A stretch of DNA of 35,322 nt from Bimuria novae-zelandiae CBS 107.79 (lineage: Eukaryota > Ascomycota > Dothideomycetes > Pleosporales > Didymosphaeriaceae). The translations under genes and the position numbers were made by a program. Under the pieces are notes generated by a model, which did not search any database, was not told the DNA's origin, and saw nothing but the letters and a program-made list of their open reading frames with translations. Position 1 is the first letter of the stretch; the number at the start of each line of letters is the position of its first letter. Location: contig ML976725.1 in NCBI GenBank assembly GCA_010015655.1, positions 371,422 through 406,743 of the forward strand, written 5' to 3'. This document shows, piece by piece, positions 1-10,203 of the stretch.

Positions 1-1
1 T

Positions 2-457
2 ATAAAACAGAGCTCACAGCTAGAGGAGTATAACGATAGCGTACTCGAGGACCTACAGCTTGCCCGAACAGACCAGCGTCTGTCAGATTTACTAGACGAC
101 CCTCACCGCTGGTGGGTAGAAGTAGGTCAAAAACGGTACCCAATTGTTTTCAAGATGGCTATGGATCACCTCTCTGTGCCAGCCACCTCGTGCGACTGCG
201 AGCGCTGTTTCTCCTCTGCCAAACGTACAGTCACGTGCGATCGCAATTCACTATCGCCAGAGACGATTGAGGCCTGTCAACTACAGAAGAACTGGCTGAG
301 GAGAAACGTCGTGCCAAGTTACCTCAAGGACCTGACTAGCTATATAAATAACAAGGAGAAACAGGAGGCAGAGGTTGCCGAGGACGACGCTGCTAGCATG
401 GAGGATCTGGACGTCGACGCTCCCGAAGACCTCTATTCACAGGACTTTCCTAATTAG
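2..457 (+). CDS. hAT transposase, C-terminal part (5' end outside window)
   Basis: The frame is open from base 2 to a TAG at 455-457, so the N-terminal part lies upstream of the window. The visible 151 residues carry the hAT C-terminal dimerisation domain: a run with SVPATSCDCERCFSSAKRTV, then R..LSPETIEACQLQKNWLR, matching the family pattern (P-x-S-S-x-x-x-E-R-x-F-S, then W-L-R). An acidic tail follows (EAEVAEDDAASMEDLD). The family moves DNA by cut and paste and leaves 8-bp target duplications. No stop interrupts the visible part, unlike the other hAT copy at 20.2-22.9 kb, so this copy is either younger or less exposed to RIP. Whether the full protein is intact cannot be seen. Confidence 0.85.
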   Translation: MKQSSQLEEYNDSVLEDLQLARTDQRLSDLLDDPHRWWVEVGQKRYPIVFKMAMDHLSVPATSCDCERCFSSAKRTVTCDRNSLSPETIEACQLQKNWLRRNVVPSYLKDLTSYINNKEKQEAEVAEDDAASMEDLDVDAPEDLYSQDFPN

Positions 458-478
458 GAAATATTACGGCCGTACTAT

Positions 479-577
479 CAATACCGTACTGGCTTTCGAA
501 CCGTAGCGTACGTACCGTATTAGCTAGCAACCGTAGCGTAACCGTAGCGAGGTCGAACAGTACGTACTACGTACTGT
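479..577. repeat. hAT 3' subterminal repeats and terminal palindrome
   Basis: Just after the transposase stop there are three copies of a CCGTAGCG-type word (501-510, 531-540, 542-550). A perfect palindrome follows with 10-bp arms at 557-566 and 568-577 around one central base. Subterminal repeats of this kind are usual transposase-binding sites in hAT ends. The element probably ends at about 577-582, because the next recognisable sequence is the DUF6604 remnant. The other terminus is outside the window, so the exact end and the target duplication cannot be confirmed. Confidence 0.55.
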
Positions 578-580
578 TGG

Positions 581-1545
581 ACGCGCTGCTTCTGCTTCTA
601 TCCATTCTACGCCGGATTGGATATGTGTATTCCGGATGCAGAGGGAAAGAGAACGCCTGATCCAGAAGATTACCCTCCTGAGGTGACTTTCACCAAATTC
701 ATGGCTCTTCTATATGACGTGGGTCGAATGACATACTTGAAGGACTTGATCATGATGGACGAGATCACGCGGGCTATGCTCCATGTCATTACGCATGAAA
801 ACCTACCCATGTGGGTGACCTTCGCAATGGCAGCGCTTCTAGATGTGTACGTCGTGTTGGAAGAGACTCACGAACGCCCTTTCTCAGAGTACCAATCGAC
901 AGCAAAAGATGTCCTATCAGACAAAAGTCCTTAGCTCCGTCCTTTCGAAACTTACGAGGACGCTTTCAAGGAAGAGCATGAAAAGTATCACTTGAGACTG
1001 ATCCTCGATAACTTCTCCGAGGAGAGCGCGCTCGGAAGTGACAAGTGGGGCACCGACTCAAAAATCCAGGCGGCCTTCTTGATCCATCCTTTGTTTAGTC
1101 GAGACTTGGATCGCGAGGTCTTCCGCACTGAATTCTTCTTCCTGAAAAGTCAACCTGTCTTGTGTGGCATTCTTCAGTACATGGTACGTGCTGAGGAGCT
1201 TTACCATAGGATCTCCATGGAAAAGATTTTCGAAGACATGTACGCATTGTCCCAAGTGTACGTTGCAGCCCAAACCATCTTCCCCGATGCGCCAACGTGG
1301 CCAGACATGGAGTTCGTGCTGCACAGCCAGGATCCCGAGCGCTTCCTTTCCCAATTTTGGATAGGCCAATACATGTCCTTCAGCTATACAAAGGCTGGAG
1401 TAGTAAAGTCGAACTAGCGCCCAGCGAGTTCATACGATTTGTTCTAGACAAAGTAATGGAAAAGGCCGAAAAGGATAGGCACAATCTGGTGCTTGCTGAA
1501 GCTGTTAAAGCTCTGAAAGAATTACTATACGAATCTCCATCATAG
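581..1545 (+). pseudogene. DUF6604-type fungal protein, C-terminal remnant
   Basis: One frame runs 581-1417 with an in-frame TAG at 932-934; the frame shifts near 1390-1415 and continues to a TAG at 1543-1545. The pieces resemble the C-terminal half of large fungal proteins carrying DUF6604, from memory of the family pattern: a segment with ENLPMWVTFAMAALLDVYVV, then FFFLKSQPVLCGILQYM, then TWPDMEFVLHSQDPERF. The function of the family is not established. The 5' half is missing and the similarity begins where the hAT end stops, suggesting truncation by that insertion. The TAG is one transition away from CAG or TGG, as RIP produces. No start codon is present (the first candidate is TTG), so the locus is called broken. 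Confidence 0.6.
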
Positions 1546-2907
1546 AGGTGAGCGTGGCTCTGAGCAGACCACCATTGATGGGTGTTTTTGAAACAGGAGG
1601 TCTGACGTCTGGGAAGTCAGGGATCGGTACGAAATGAAGAGGGGATCAGTGAAGTTGATACACAACCTTATATATATAAAAAAGACATAATGTGTTAAGT
1701 CGCCGATCCTTTGAACTCAGCACTTAGTTTCATAGTGATCTTGGAGCCCGCGCAGAGGGACGCCATGCAGCGTGTAGGTCATAGCACAAGAAATACCAAA
1801 GAGAAAATCGAAAACAGCCCTCAAGGATAATCGGTGATAGCCATGGCTTTGTTAACTTGTATACTCGAAACAGCGTGTAAGTATTTGCTCGAACCCCGTT
1901 ATAACTGCGAACCTGCAACCACGACGCCAATCGAGTCCATTCAGGCTGTCTCGACGGGGGCTGTGCCGGGTTTCGAAGCAGGCCATGATTAGAAGTGTCT
2001 TGATTTCTACAGAGTGTAGCAGAGTAAAGACATTTTAGTAAATTGCCAAAACCACGCACAATTATCAGCATACAAGTTGCTTTACAAGAGTAGATATTTT
2101 TACAAAGGCTAGACTATATCATCGTTTATTGCGTTGTAAACCTAACAGAGAGTAATACAGTTGTCAGTACCATGGATCATATCCTTAATGAATTCATCTT
2201 TGATAAAGGAGACAATGGAACGCGCCTTTGAGCCTCCGCCCTTGTAGTCGCCTACGGGCGCTTTATTGGCAGCCGTAAGTCTTGAGGTTGTGTTCGCTGA
2301 CACCTTAACGATGGTCACAGCTATCTAGCGAACTTGAACAATAAAGAACCATACAGGTAAGCATTCAGGCACATCTGCGATATCAAGTGTAACATATCAG
2401 TTCTCGTCTGGAAGAAGTGAAAATGACGAATAGTCTATAAGAACTCTCTCAGCCTTGAGGAACGCTCCCTACAATTCTACCTCCACCTTAAACATCGCGT
2501 TGGGATCTTTACACGGTCTATGATGGACCTCCTGTTAAACTCCCTCCCTGTGCATCTACGTGTATGCTTGTAGAATTCACTTACACACACGAAAATCTAT
2601 ATTCAATTGTAGCGAGTTTGATGGTTCATAGTGAGATAATGCTAGAGCAACCGCCTTCTCATGATGTCCTCCAGAGTGCTCCAAATTGGTGAGTACATAT
2701 TCATCTTGCCTTGGGGCTAAAAACTGCACTCATGGTACCGCACTCACAATCCCACCCATCTTTTTTGCTCGGAAGCGTATCTGCCATCGTTCAAAGGCCA
2801 CGAGGGCCGCAGTCTATTCCGAGCGGCGCGTCCATTACAGCACGTGCTGTGTCTCCCTGACGCCCTACATCATCCAGGCTCCCATTCCAGCCGCCCAAAG
2901 CTACCGG
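1546..2907. other. Intergenic, no supported gene
   Basis: No frame here shows a recognisable domain or a credible splice structure. A 113-codon minus-strand frame at 1730-2071 has no family resemblance and biased composition, and is taken as chance. The stretch has ordinary base composition with a short AT-run (TATATATATA) at about 1670. Confidence 0.5.
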
Positions 2908-2975
2908 GTACCGTGCCGAGACAGTCAGTGCGGCGCGCTGACTGTCGTGGCGCACTGACTGTCTCGACACGGTAC
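2908..2975. repeat. Imperfect inverted repeat, 25-bp arms
   Basis: Arms at 2908-2932 and 2951-2975 pair over 25 bp with one mismatch (C/T). The 18-bp loop (2933-2950) contains a further CTGACTGTC word that also occurs in the right arm. The structure could form a hairpin or cruciform. No coding or transposon context explains it. Confidence 0.8.
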
Positions 2976-3641
2976 AACAGCCAGCCCGACCACCACAACA
3001 CACGCCCAAAACGCGTCCGCAACGCGTCCATCGAAGAACCGCATCGCGCGTCCCGGCTACACCGAACCATCTTCTCGCCCCTCCTCAGCTCATATCGCTT
3101 GTCCGCGCCACGACATACGCCGCTGTACTATGGAAATCATGCGCGCACGGCCCTCTTAGCAGCGCTTTAGAATTCATGCGCGTGGGGCCATGGGATTTCA
3201 GGCGCTGGATCATGATGTGAGGTACGTCCGCCGAGTGGTGTCGTTCGGTGTGCGGGTTTGACAGGGGTCCGCACGTCGGAGCTAGTGCACAACATCACGA
3301 GTCATTTGGGGACGTCAGAAACGGGAACGACGTCAGGTACCTGCAGCAGCATACCAACGGCGGCGTGGGCGTACATGTGGGCGAGCAGCGCAGAGCACCC
3401 GTTCAGGAAGCCCGTTAGACGTCAAGCCCACCTGCAGAGGAGCCTTTCCACTCGCCGTGGTTGGCGACCCGAGCGAGCGACCTGTTCCGCACGCCCGGGT
3501 CGCCTGCTTAGATCTGCCACAGATCATATCAGCCCTGTGCGCCTGGTATAGCCCCTCCGACTTCTTCCTCCCGTGTCATCATCTCAGGCATTCTTGCAGA
3601 TGCCGGGCATGTGCTCGCCCGCCGACGACCCGCCGACCTGG
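2976..3641. other. Intergenic, no supported gene
   Basis: GC-rich sequence with several overlapping short frames on both strands and no recognisable domain. A host gene cannot be supported here. Confidence 0.45.
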
Positions 3642-4219
3642 CTTAGTACTAGGATGTCAGATTACCGTAATTTTCGAGCCATCCCGGTATTACCGTAATG
3701 TCGTAATTACGGTAATTACTGGTATTTTGGTACAATCTTGGCACGGTGAATTGAGCCAATCGTGCCTTTCTTGGTCTAATTATCACATATAGAACCAGAT
3801 GCAATTGAATCTGTATGCTGGGTATTTTCTAGATCTTTGGGACGCTCTTTATGCACTTGTTCGGCCAGGTAATCGAGCAATTGGCCATCATCTTCATGTT
3901 CGTCGGCGTCAACTTGTTCAGGCACTTCTAACAGGTCGAAAAACTAGGCATCTTCAGCCATAATTAAGTTGCGAATGCGTAGGTTATAATAATAAAACAC
4001 TAGCTTTTTAACCTAGGCATTGACGAGACGATTGCGTACTTTATTATAGAGAAATCTATGCTCGCTCCAGTTACGTTTAGCTACTCCCGTTGAAGCCATT
4101 TTCCCGGCAGCAATTACCCGCCTTGGCATTACGAGTCATCGATTTCTGTACCGTAATTACCGTAACGCATTACCGTAATACCGTAATTGGTAACGGTACG
4201 TGGCATCCCTACTTGGTAC
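3642..4219. mobile_element. hAT deletion derivative (562 bp) with 8-bp target duplication
   Basis: The element spans 3650-4211. It is flanked by CTTAGTAC (3642-3649) and CTTGGTAC (4212-4219), an 8-bp target duplication with one transition, the size expected for hAT. The ends are imperfect inverted repeats: TAGGATGTCA on the left against TAGGGATGCCA read inward from the right. Both ends carry clusters of TACCGTAAT-type subterminal repeats (about 3662-3715 and 4150-4195). The interior keeps only the last part of a transposase on the minus strand, so it is non-autonomous. Confidence 0.8.
3776..4099 (-). pseudogene. hAT transposase C-terminal fragment
   Basis: Read on the minus strand from an ATG at 4099 to a TAG at 3776-3778, the frame gives ASTGVAKRNWSEHRFLYNK, then VRNRLVNA, a TAG, and VKKLVFYYYNLRIRN. 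This fits the hAT dimerisation region around the R-N-W-S and R-N-R-L...K-L-V landmarks, followed by an acidic tail (EVPEQVDADEHEDDGQLLDY). At least two in-frame TAG codons interrupt it. It lies inside the 562-bp element with the 8-bp duplication and is the only coding matter left. It is clearly dead. Confidence 0.7.
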
Positions 4220-5057
4220 CTGCCTTCCCTGAGCCCGATTGCCATAACGCATAAACCTCATTTCCAGTTGTCGGTAAGCGAAGAGGAAAGCTACAACACC
4301 GGATGCGCGGCTCACAGGGCTTTTCACCGGGACACTTGACGAATCTCGAGTCTGAGGTTCAGCATGCTATATCGGATATTTTGAGATACAGAGGGTATCG
4401 TGGGCATGGAAGCCCTGATCATGGTGTACCTCAGATGGCGGATGAGCGGAGATGTTAGCGGCTCTGCCATGATGCATTGCGATCCATGCCCAAACGTGAC
4501 AGGTATCCCGTCCGCCGACATGCGTCAGACAGTGGGGTTAAGCTTTGATCGACGCACTGCATCGACATATTTGACAAGCAAAGGATAACGAAGCTGGAGA
4601 CTGATGCGGCGCCACAGACCTGGGGATGTGGCGTCACACCACTGCCGTGTTTTCAGACTGGAGACATACATACTGGCCGTGCATGCAGCATGCACACTAC
4701 ACAGTAGATTTCCCAGGCATGACAGTGGGTGGGCGTGGGAGCGTTCTGACTCGGGCCCACGAGCGATTTGATAGGTTGAAAGATTTGGATGTACCTCCAT
4801 TGGACTTAGTGTACACTGGGGAATGGTCACCTTCTTACCTTCTGGTTTAAGAATACCTATTCTCGTACCTGGCACAATGCTATCAAAGGTGCTGGAACGA
4901 ATTGATCCGGTATCTGGGCGACTGTAGGTACAAGCGATAAGCGCCTACCGCCAACTCGCAGTGGGGTCGAGAAACACCTCCTTGAAGGTGCGTTCGCCCT
5001 TAGCTTTGTGGCGAGTAAGATGGAACGACGCAATCATGGCAAAGACGCAAGATTGGT
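4220..5057. other. Intergenic, no supported gene
   Basis: Several short frames on both strands reach 60-115 codons, but none shows a domain, and the longer ones start at GTG or TTG rather than ATG. The area may hold gene relics, but nothing can be named. Confidence 0.4.
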
Positions 5058-5312
5058 TTAGTCTGTGTCGTACTTCATTCCGTTTCCGACATTCCAGCCA
5101 TATTCGACAAGCTCAACGTCGCGCGGATGAAAGTCGCCGTCGTCGCAACAATTGCCCACGAAATCGACAGCACAACCGCGGACTGTATACACAGCCCTCA
5201 GATCGACTAAAAACAATGGGTACGGCCACCATGTATCCGCTGTAGTTGCTCCGAAACTCGCATGCGGCTCTGGTTTCACGTGTTCGTTTAGCCGGCACGT
5301 GCGACGAGCCAT
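5058..5312 (-). CDS. Possible small cysteine-containing ORF, hypothetical
   Basis: An ATG-started minus-strand frame of 84 codons. The C-terminal half has a plausible protein texture (AVYTVRGCAVDFVGNCCDDG, then acidic and aromatic residues), with four cysteines in the whole ORF. There is no signal peptide at this start, and no intron was resolved upstream. The plus strand is interrupted here. I do not recognise a family. It could be the last exon of a decayed gene or chance. Confidence is low because length alone does not distinguish it from background. Confidence 0.25.
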   Translation of the reverse strand: MARRTCRLNEHVKPEPHASFGATTADTWWPYPLFLVDLRAVYTVRGCAVDFVGNCCDDGDFHPRDVELVEYGWNVGNGMKYDTD

Positions 5313-5394
5313 GTACGAGGATCGTTAGCGCCAGTTTGAAGTCACCCAAACAGGTATGTAGAACCTGCAAGGTTACTGGATACCCTTGAAAGGA

Positions 5395-6005
5395 GGAACC
5401 AGGAGCTGCTCGTTTTGGGGAACGATCCGAAGCTGAGGGATGGACATGAATGTTTTGTGGAGCAAGCTGGATCTAGGCAACTATTGTTTTCTCAATGAAC
5501 ATCACATTTTTGTAGAGTAAAGCGTAATGTCGCCTTTTCGAGACGCCCGGGGACATAGGTAAAGATCATAGCAGCTTTGACTGCCTACAGGTGCGAAGAG
5601 TTGCACACAGTTGTTGACTAGAGCCGCTTGAACCGCGCGCCAAACGCTTAATTTGCAACCTGGAACAACACATCACACTTCGGTATCAGATCTGTAACAG
5701 CAAGCTGCGAGGAACAATGGACAAGGGTGGCTCAGCGGCCAAGTCAGGTTTCAATTGTTTTTGCTGCCTTTGGTGTCGATGCATCGCTAAAGTACTTGCA
5801 CCCTCGGTGTTTTGTTTGTTAAAAAAAAAATAGGAAACCGGCCCAATACTCCTCTGCCATGGTAGATGTCGGCGACTCAACGTCTATGACCGATAAATAC
5901 CAGGAGCCCGTAGAACATGGAAGTAAACAAGGCGAAATAAGAGTGAACGAAAGTAAGAAGAAAATTCGTCCACAGGAGCGAGAAGGAAAGGTGGCAATGG
6001 TGCGT
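5395..6005. other. Intergenic, downstream of the minus-strand Myb gene
   Basis: This is the 3' side of the minus-strand Myb gene and probably includes its 3' UTR. There is a run of ten A at about 5821-5830. No gene, tRNA or domain was found. Confidence 0.5.
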
Positions 6006-6972
6006 TTATTGAGCGCGAGGATGCTTGTCTTCGGTCAAAAGGCTTGCGATGGGCATGTGGTCACGAGGGGCGGAGCTCCAAGTACCGGACCTAGGTCGGC
6101 TAGCTGAAGGGACGGGCATGGGTAGCACGTAGGGCATACGTTCGGGAGCTGAAACAGCACTGATGTTCATGGCGCCGAAGTGTTTGCCGGTATCAGAGCT
6201 AACCGGAGAGCCGTAGGTGAAAGGTGAGAGTTTCAGCAGAGGGTTGTGCATCATGCTGCCGTCGGGAGAAGCATCCGGAGTCGGAGGGCGGACCGCATTC
6301 GAACCAGAACGCCAAATCTCCTCAAGCTGAGCAGGAGAAACGTCGGCGCCGTAATCAGCAGCAATAGTGGCCCAGAATTGTTGACGGCGGGCCTCGTAAA
6401 TGGCACGAAGACGATCAGTATCGACGATCTTGGGCTGGTGCGCTACGCCGGTGTTGATACGAAGAGCATTGTGCGGCTCAGGCGACTCTCGTGGCGTCAT
6501 GGGACGGGGCTTGGGAAGAAGGATCTTGTGCTGATTGCGACCGGGTGAGGCGCTCATGGGCGAGCCGTGGCGGGATGATTGAGAGTACTCATCATGGTCG
6601 ACTGCCATAGAATAAGCCGCAGACTGGCCGGCGGAGCTGCAGGACGCCGAAGAAGAGATAGATGAGGTGCGCTTACGGCGATGGCTACCGTGCGACAACT
6701 GATGGTAATGCAAGCGGCATGCCAACTCAGTCTTCTTCAGATGGGCAGCGATGTGCTTGTAAGGCATCTTCTGCATGCGTGTCTGCAAAAGATAATTCTC
6801 CTGCGACCTGTCAGTGGATGTAGAAGGAAGTTGACCGGAACGTAAGTACCTCTTCTTCAGACCAGGACCTGTTACCGCCCGCAGACAATTTCCGAGCGCG
6901 GAGGCTGGAGCTGGAAGAGTGGGAGTCCATCTCGGCAAGAGGAGAGAGGATCTGTGGCTGATGGTGAAGCAT
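6006..6972 (-). CDS. Myb/SANT-like DNA-binding protein, 305 aa, two exons
   Basis: Exon 1 is 6850-6972 (41 codons) and exon 2 is 6006-6800, joined across a 49-bp intron (GTACTTACG...CGCAG on the minus strand). The ATG at 6972 opens the frame and an in-frame second Met follows at codon 15. Splicing joins NRSWSEEE to ENYLLQTRMQKMPYKH, giving one Myb/SANT repeat at about residues 35-77 (W37, then IAAHLKKTELACRLHYHQL), followed by a basic HRRKR patch that could serve as a nuclear signal. The remaining 220 residues are Ser/Pro-rich and probably disordered; a second helix-rich stretch lies around TDRLRAIYEARRQQFWATIA. The likely role is a nuclear DNA-binding regulator; targets are unknown. It is divergent from the Myb gene starting at 9203, with 2.2 kb between starts. 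Confidence 0.85.
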
Positions 6973-9202
6973 GATTGCGTAGGGGTGTCTGTGGTAGGTT
7001 GCGAATGTGGTGTTGTAGACTGGTGTTAAGACTGGTGTTACTGAGCGAAGTGTCGTAAATTCGTTGTCCGCTAGGAATGTCTTTTGGGTGTCGTCGAGGC
7101 TGGCTCGTGAAAGAATGTATTACAAGTGTGTAGGCCCACACGGAGTAATTGCTCAGCAATGTGAATTAAAGAGTGTAAGGCAGCCCAACCAGTGGGGAGT
7201 AAAAGAAAGTAATTACAAGGCTGCTAAGAAAGACGGACCCGTTTGGACAGTTGCGGTTGACGCCTGGAAATCTTGGGGCATCCGTCCAGATATAGAGTTC
7301 GGAGAGTGACAAGAAACGGGTCGCTCTCAGGCCACCGGGTGGCATGGGTGATTAGAGTGGCAGGCTCTGGTGTTAGCAGCGTTTTCAAACCTCAGTACTG
7401 CAGCTAAGTTTTGATCGTCGTCATGGTGAATCGGGGCGTTCGAAGCCAACATGTTTGGAAGACCCTTGACACGAGACATGCTAAGCTCGAAAAGGATGGG
7501 ACAGTAGTTTGAGCGAGATCTGGGCGCGGAGGATACTGTCGTTTTCGCATGAATCTACTACGCAACTGGGGTGTAGTAGAAGCGGTTTCAAAACTCGACG
7601 CGTTAGAGCGGGGGACGTGCGGCAACATTGGGGAAGCGAGACGTTTGACAGTGTTTAGGAGGAAACAAGCTCACCCGGAGGTCCGTCAACCACGGGCGCT
7701 AACTGAAAAGAAGGGGTGACAGGCGCTTGGGGGAGCCGTGCACAGTAAGGTTATTCGTATCCTCAGGGTATCGGCTGGCACAAAATCGACAAGACGGGCA
7801 GCGACCGAGGAGCTTAGAGCAAATTCGTACAGACGGCACGCAGAAGTGAAGCTCGATACCAAGACGCTACTCAGTCGTGATGACCACGCGTACAACGAAG
7901 CATTACAGACGCTGTGAGACGCGCGAAACAGAGACGTTCGGAAGCAATACGATCCGCCCAGAGCATGACGAGGGTAGATCTTGGTCCCGGCCGATCCATG
8001 ACAGCTCGCTACCATGAACAGTCGGTGTAGCGGTGGTGAGTAGGAGGTGTGGCAGTGGAGCGGTTCGCTCAGCCACCTGACACGCGAACGCGACCTGGAC
8101 TGTTTGAGGTCAACTTGGCGGACGAAACCCAAACAGAGGCGATGGGCACTTCCATAAGAGCAGCCGCCCCGCAGGTGGAGAAGAAGACATCTTGTCTGCG
8201 GTTCATGTCAGCAGTGTGGGCGGCAGCTCTTCGCGTGTCGCTCTTTGCCGTTGTTCGGTTGTTGCTGCAGCAGCTTCGGCGACCTCTTCCTCCAGACGCC
8301 GGGGATGGCTGAATTCTGGCGGTGGTGATGGTGGGTAATTAGATATAATCTCGACAGCACGGGTGTCATTGGTGGCCGTGGAAGTTGTCGTGATTGAGGG
8401 ATGCTCGAGCGACGTGGTTTTGTGTGTGACGATGGGTGCTGGCGGGCTGTGCTTTCCCACCTGGACGATTATTGGCAGGCACGAGCAGCCCAACCACCAC
8501 AAAGGAGGAAGCGACGACGGGCGCACGGCCTACCATGTATTTACTCAACACCATCAATGCCGTCCCCACCGCGGCTCGCTGACGATCGATTGTCGATGCG
8601 GTGGAGAGCGACGACGACTTGGGAACCACCTACGACTGCGTCCTCGGCCACGAGCTCGCGGTACAAGCTCTGCGCAGAACGAACGACTTTGGGCCCCCGC
8701 CTGCTGCTGGTCTACTTTCATGCATAAGGGCGTCACGCGCCTGGCTGCACCCCGCTCGTCTCGTCGTCGTAGCTGGAAAGCCACCTAATTCATACAGCAT
8801 GAGACTACCCCGCTTTCTCCTGTGCCGTGCCCTGTCTTGTACAGCGACCTCGTTCTCTGCACGCCATTCACCGGGCTCGAGGTACCAGATACCTCCGTTG
8901 TTACCTCACCGTCCGGCATCTGGCTAAGAAGCCCATGTATCCCGGTCGTCTCCCACAGCCATAGCTCCTCCCCGGCCCTCATTCGCTCGCTGCCCGCCAG
9001 CCTGACCCTTCTGTATCTCCATGTACTGATCAGCGTTCGCACCCGGGCGCCTCTGCCTGCTGAATATCATGATGATCAACCGTCTTCACGCACCCGCTTC
9101 CCCTTCGTACTGAGTGCGGGCCTGTCTGTCTAGCCGGAGCATGACCTTGCGCTGTAGGCTCAGTGATACTCACGAGACCCCGCCCTGCTGGAGCTGCACA
9201 CC
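6973..9202. other. 2.2-kb intergenic region between divergent Myb genes
   Basis: This region lies between the starts of two divergent Myb genes and probably holds both promoters and 5' leaders. Many overlapping frames exist on both strands because the sequence is GC-rich, but none starts at ATG with a recognisable domain. A minus-strand frame near 8203-8526 has a Ser/Pro/Glu-rich texture that might be an exon, but no gene structure could be built around it. The last 300 bp upstream of 9203 are pyrimidine-rich, usual for fungal promoters. Confidence 0.45.
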
Positions 9203-10203
9203 ATGTCGTGAGTATGCATTCAAATAGGACTGTGGCTGCCTTCACCTTCACCTGAACTGCGCACTGCGCACTGCGCACCGGCAACTCTCACTCCAAGCCC
9301 AGTACCCGCTGACCTCCTCCTTTGCGTCCCGCAGCACCTCACCCGCCTCCAAACGTAGCCTCAAACCTTCTACCATCGTGGCAGGCACGCAGCAGCAAAA
9401 CGCCCAGCTCGCATCCTCCACGGAGCTGCCCGCGCTCCAGCCCGCAACCACGGCTCAGCAAGACTCATTCGCGTCGGCGGCGCAACCGTCATCGCCAGCC
9501 AGCGCACGCAAACGCAAGTCAGTGAGCCAGAACAACCCGTCGGATCAGATGGCCAACCCCTCGACAGCGGCAGGCGCGGCCGAGGGTGCGGCCGTTGCGC
9601 CTGCCGTTGACGCCGATGCGCCAGTGTCAGAGCCAAAGGCGAAGAAGAGCCGCACGAATACACCGTGGACGCCGGCAGAGGAGCAAAGGCTGAAGCAGAT
9701 GAGAGATGCTGGACACAGCTGGAGCGAAATCGCAAAGGTAGGGCGAGCAAGCGGGCACCGCGCATTTTAAGCAACGGCAAGCTGACCTGTCTCCTGCAAC
9801 AGACTTTCCCTCAGCGAACAGAAGGAAGCGTCAAGAAGCACTGGTACAAGGTATATCTTCGTTGTTGGCTCTCTTGTGCTGCTGTTCGCTGACCACGACC
9901 GCTGCAGGACATGCACTATGCCGAGTTCGGGGAAGACGAGGTGGGCCGCTGCTCATGTTTCAGCCATCTCATGTAGCTCTCAGCGTGCACCTGCTAACAG
10001 AACAGAAACAGAGTGCAGCTTTGCTCGCAGCCATCAAGGAGTACGACGCCAACAAATGGAAGGTCGTTGGCCAGAAAGTTGGCAAGCCGGCAAAGGTAAC
10101 CTTGAATTTATCGCACAGCATCGCATGGCACTGGACAATACCGACTGACTGGTTGCAGGCTTGCGAGCAGTATGCAAAGGAACACTTTGGCGGGAGGGCC
10201 TAG
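9203..10203 (+). CDS. Tandem Myb/SANT protein, 207 aa, six exons
   Basis: Exons: 9203-9207, 9335-9737, 9803-9850, 9908-9940, 10006-10095, 10159-10203; introns of 127, 65, 57, 65 and 63 bp, all GT-AG. The first exon is only ATGTC, followed by GTGAGT; with the acceptor at 9334 it gives MSTSPASKRSLKPSTIVAG in frame with the large exon, which lacks an ATG of its own at its start. The protein has an Ala/Ser/Pro-rich N terminus with basic clusters (ARKRK, PKAKKSR), Myb repeat 1 at about 111-152 (TPWTPAEEQRLKQMRDAGHS, then TFPQRTEGSVKKHWYK) and a weaker repeat 2 at about 159-203 (ALLAAIKEYDANKWKVVGQK, then ACEQYAKEHF). It is probably a nuclear DNA-binding protein. Exon 5 could start 6 nt later (AGT at 10012) without a frame change. 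Confidence 0.88.
9256..9277 (+). repeat. Short tandem repeat, three copies of ACTGCGC
   Basis: Three perfect 7-bp units lie inside the first intron of the tandem Myb gene, upstream of its branch site (CTGAC at about 9309). Such a repeat is prone to length change; no function is implied. Confidence 0.8.

Noticed and set aside
1730..2071. A 113-codon minus-strand frame
   Set aside because: No recognisable family, no splice context; consistent with chance at this length.
5715..5785. tRNA-like sequence (GGTGGCTCAGCGGCCAAG)
   Set aside because: It resembles an A box, but there is no proper B box and no cloverleaf could be folded by eye.
7686..8132. A 148-codon minus-strand frame in the divergent Myb promoter region
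   Set aside because: Ser/Arg/Leu-rich, no domain, no splice partner; treated as background.
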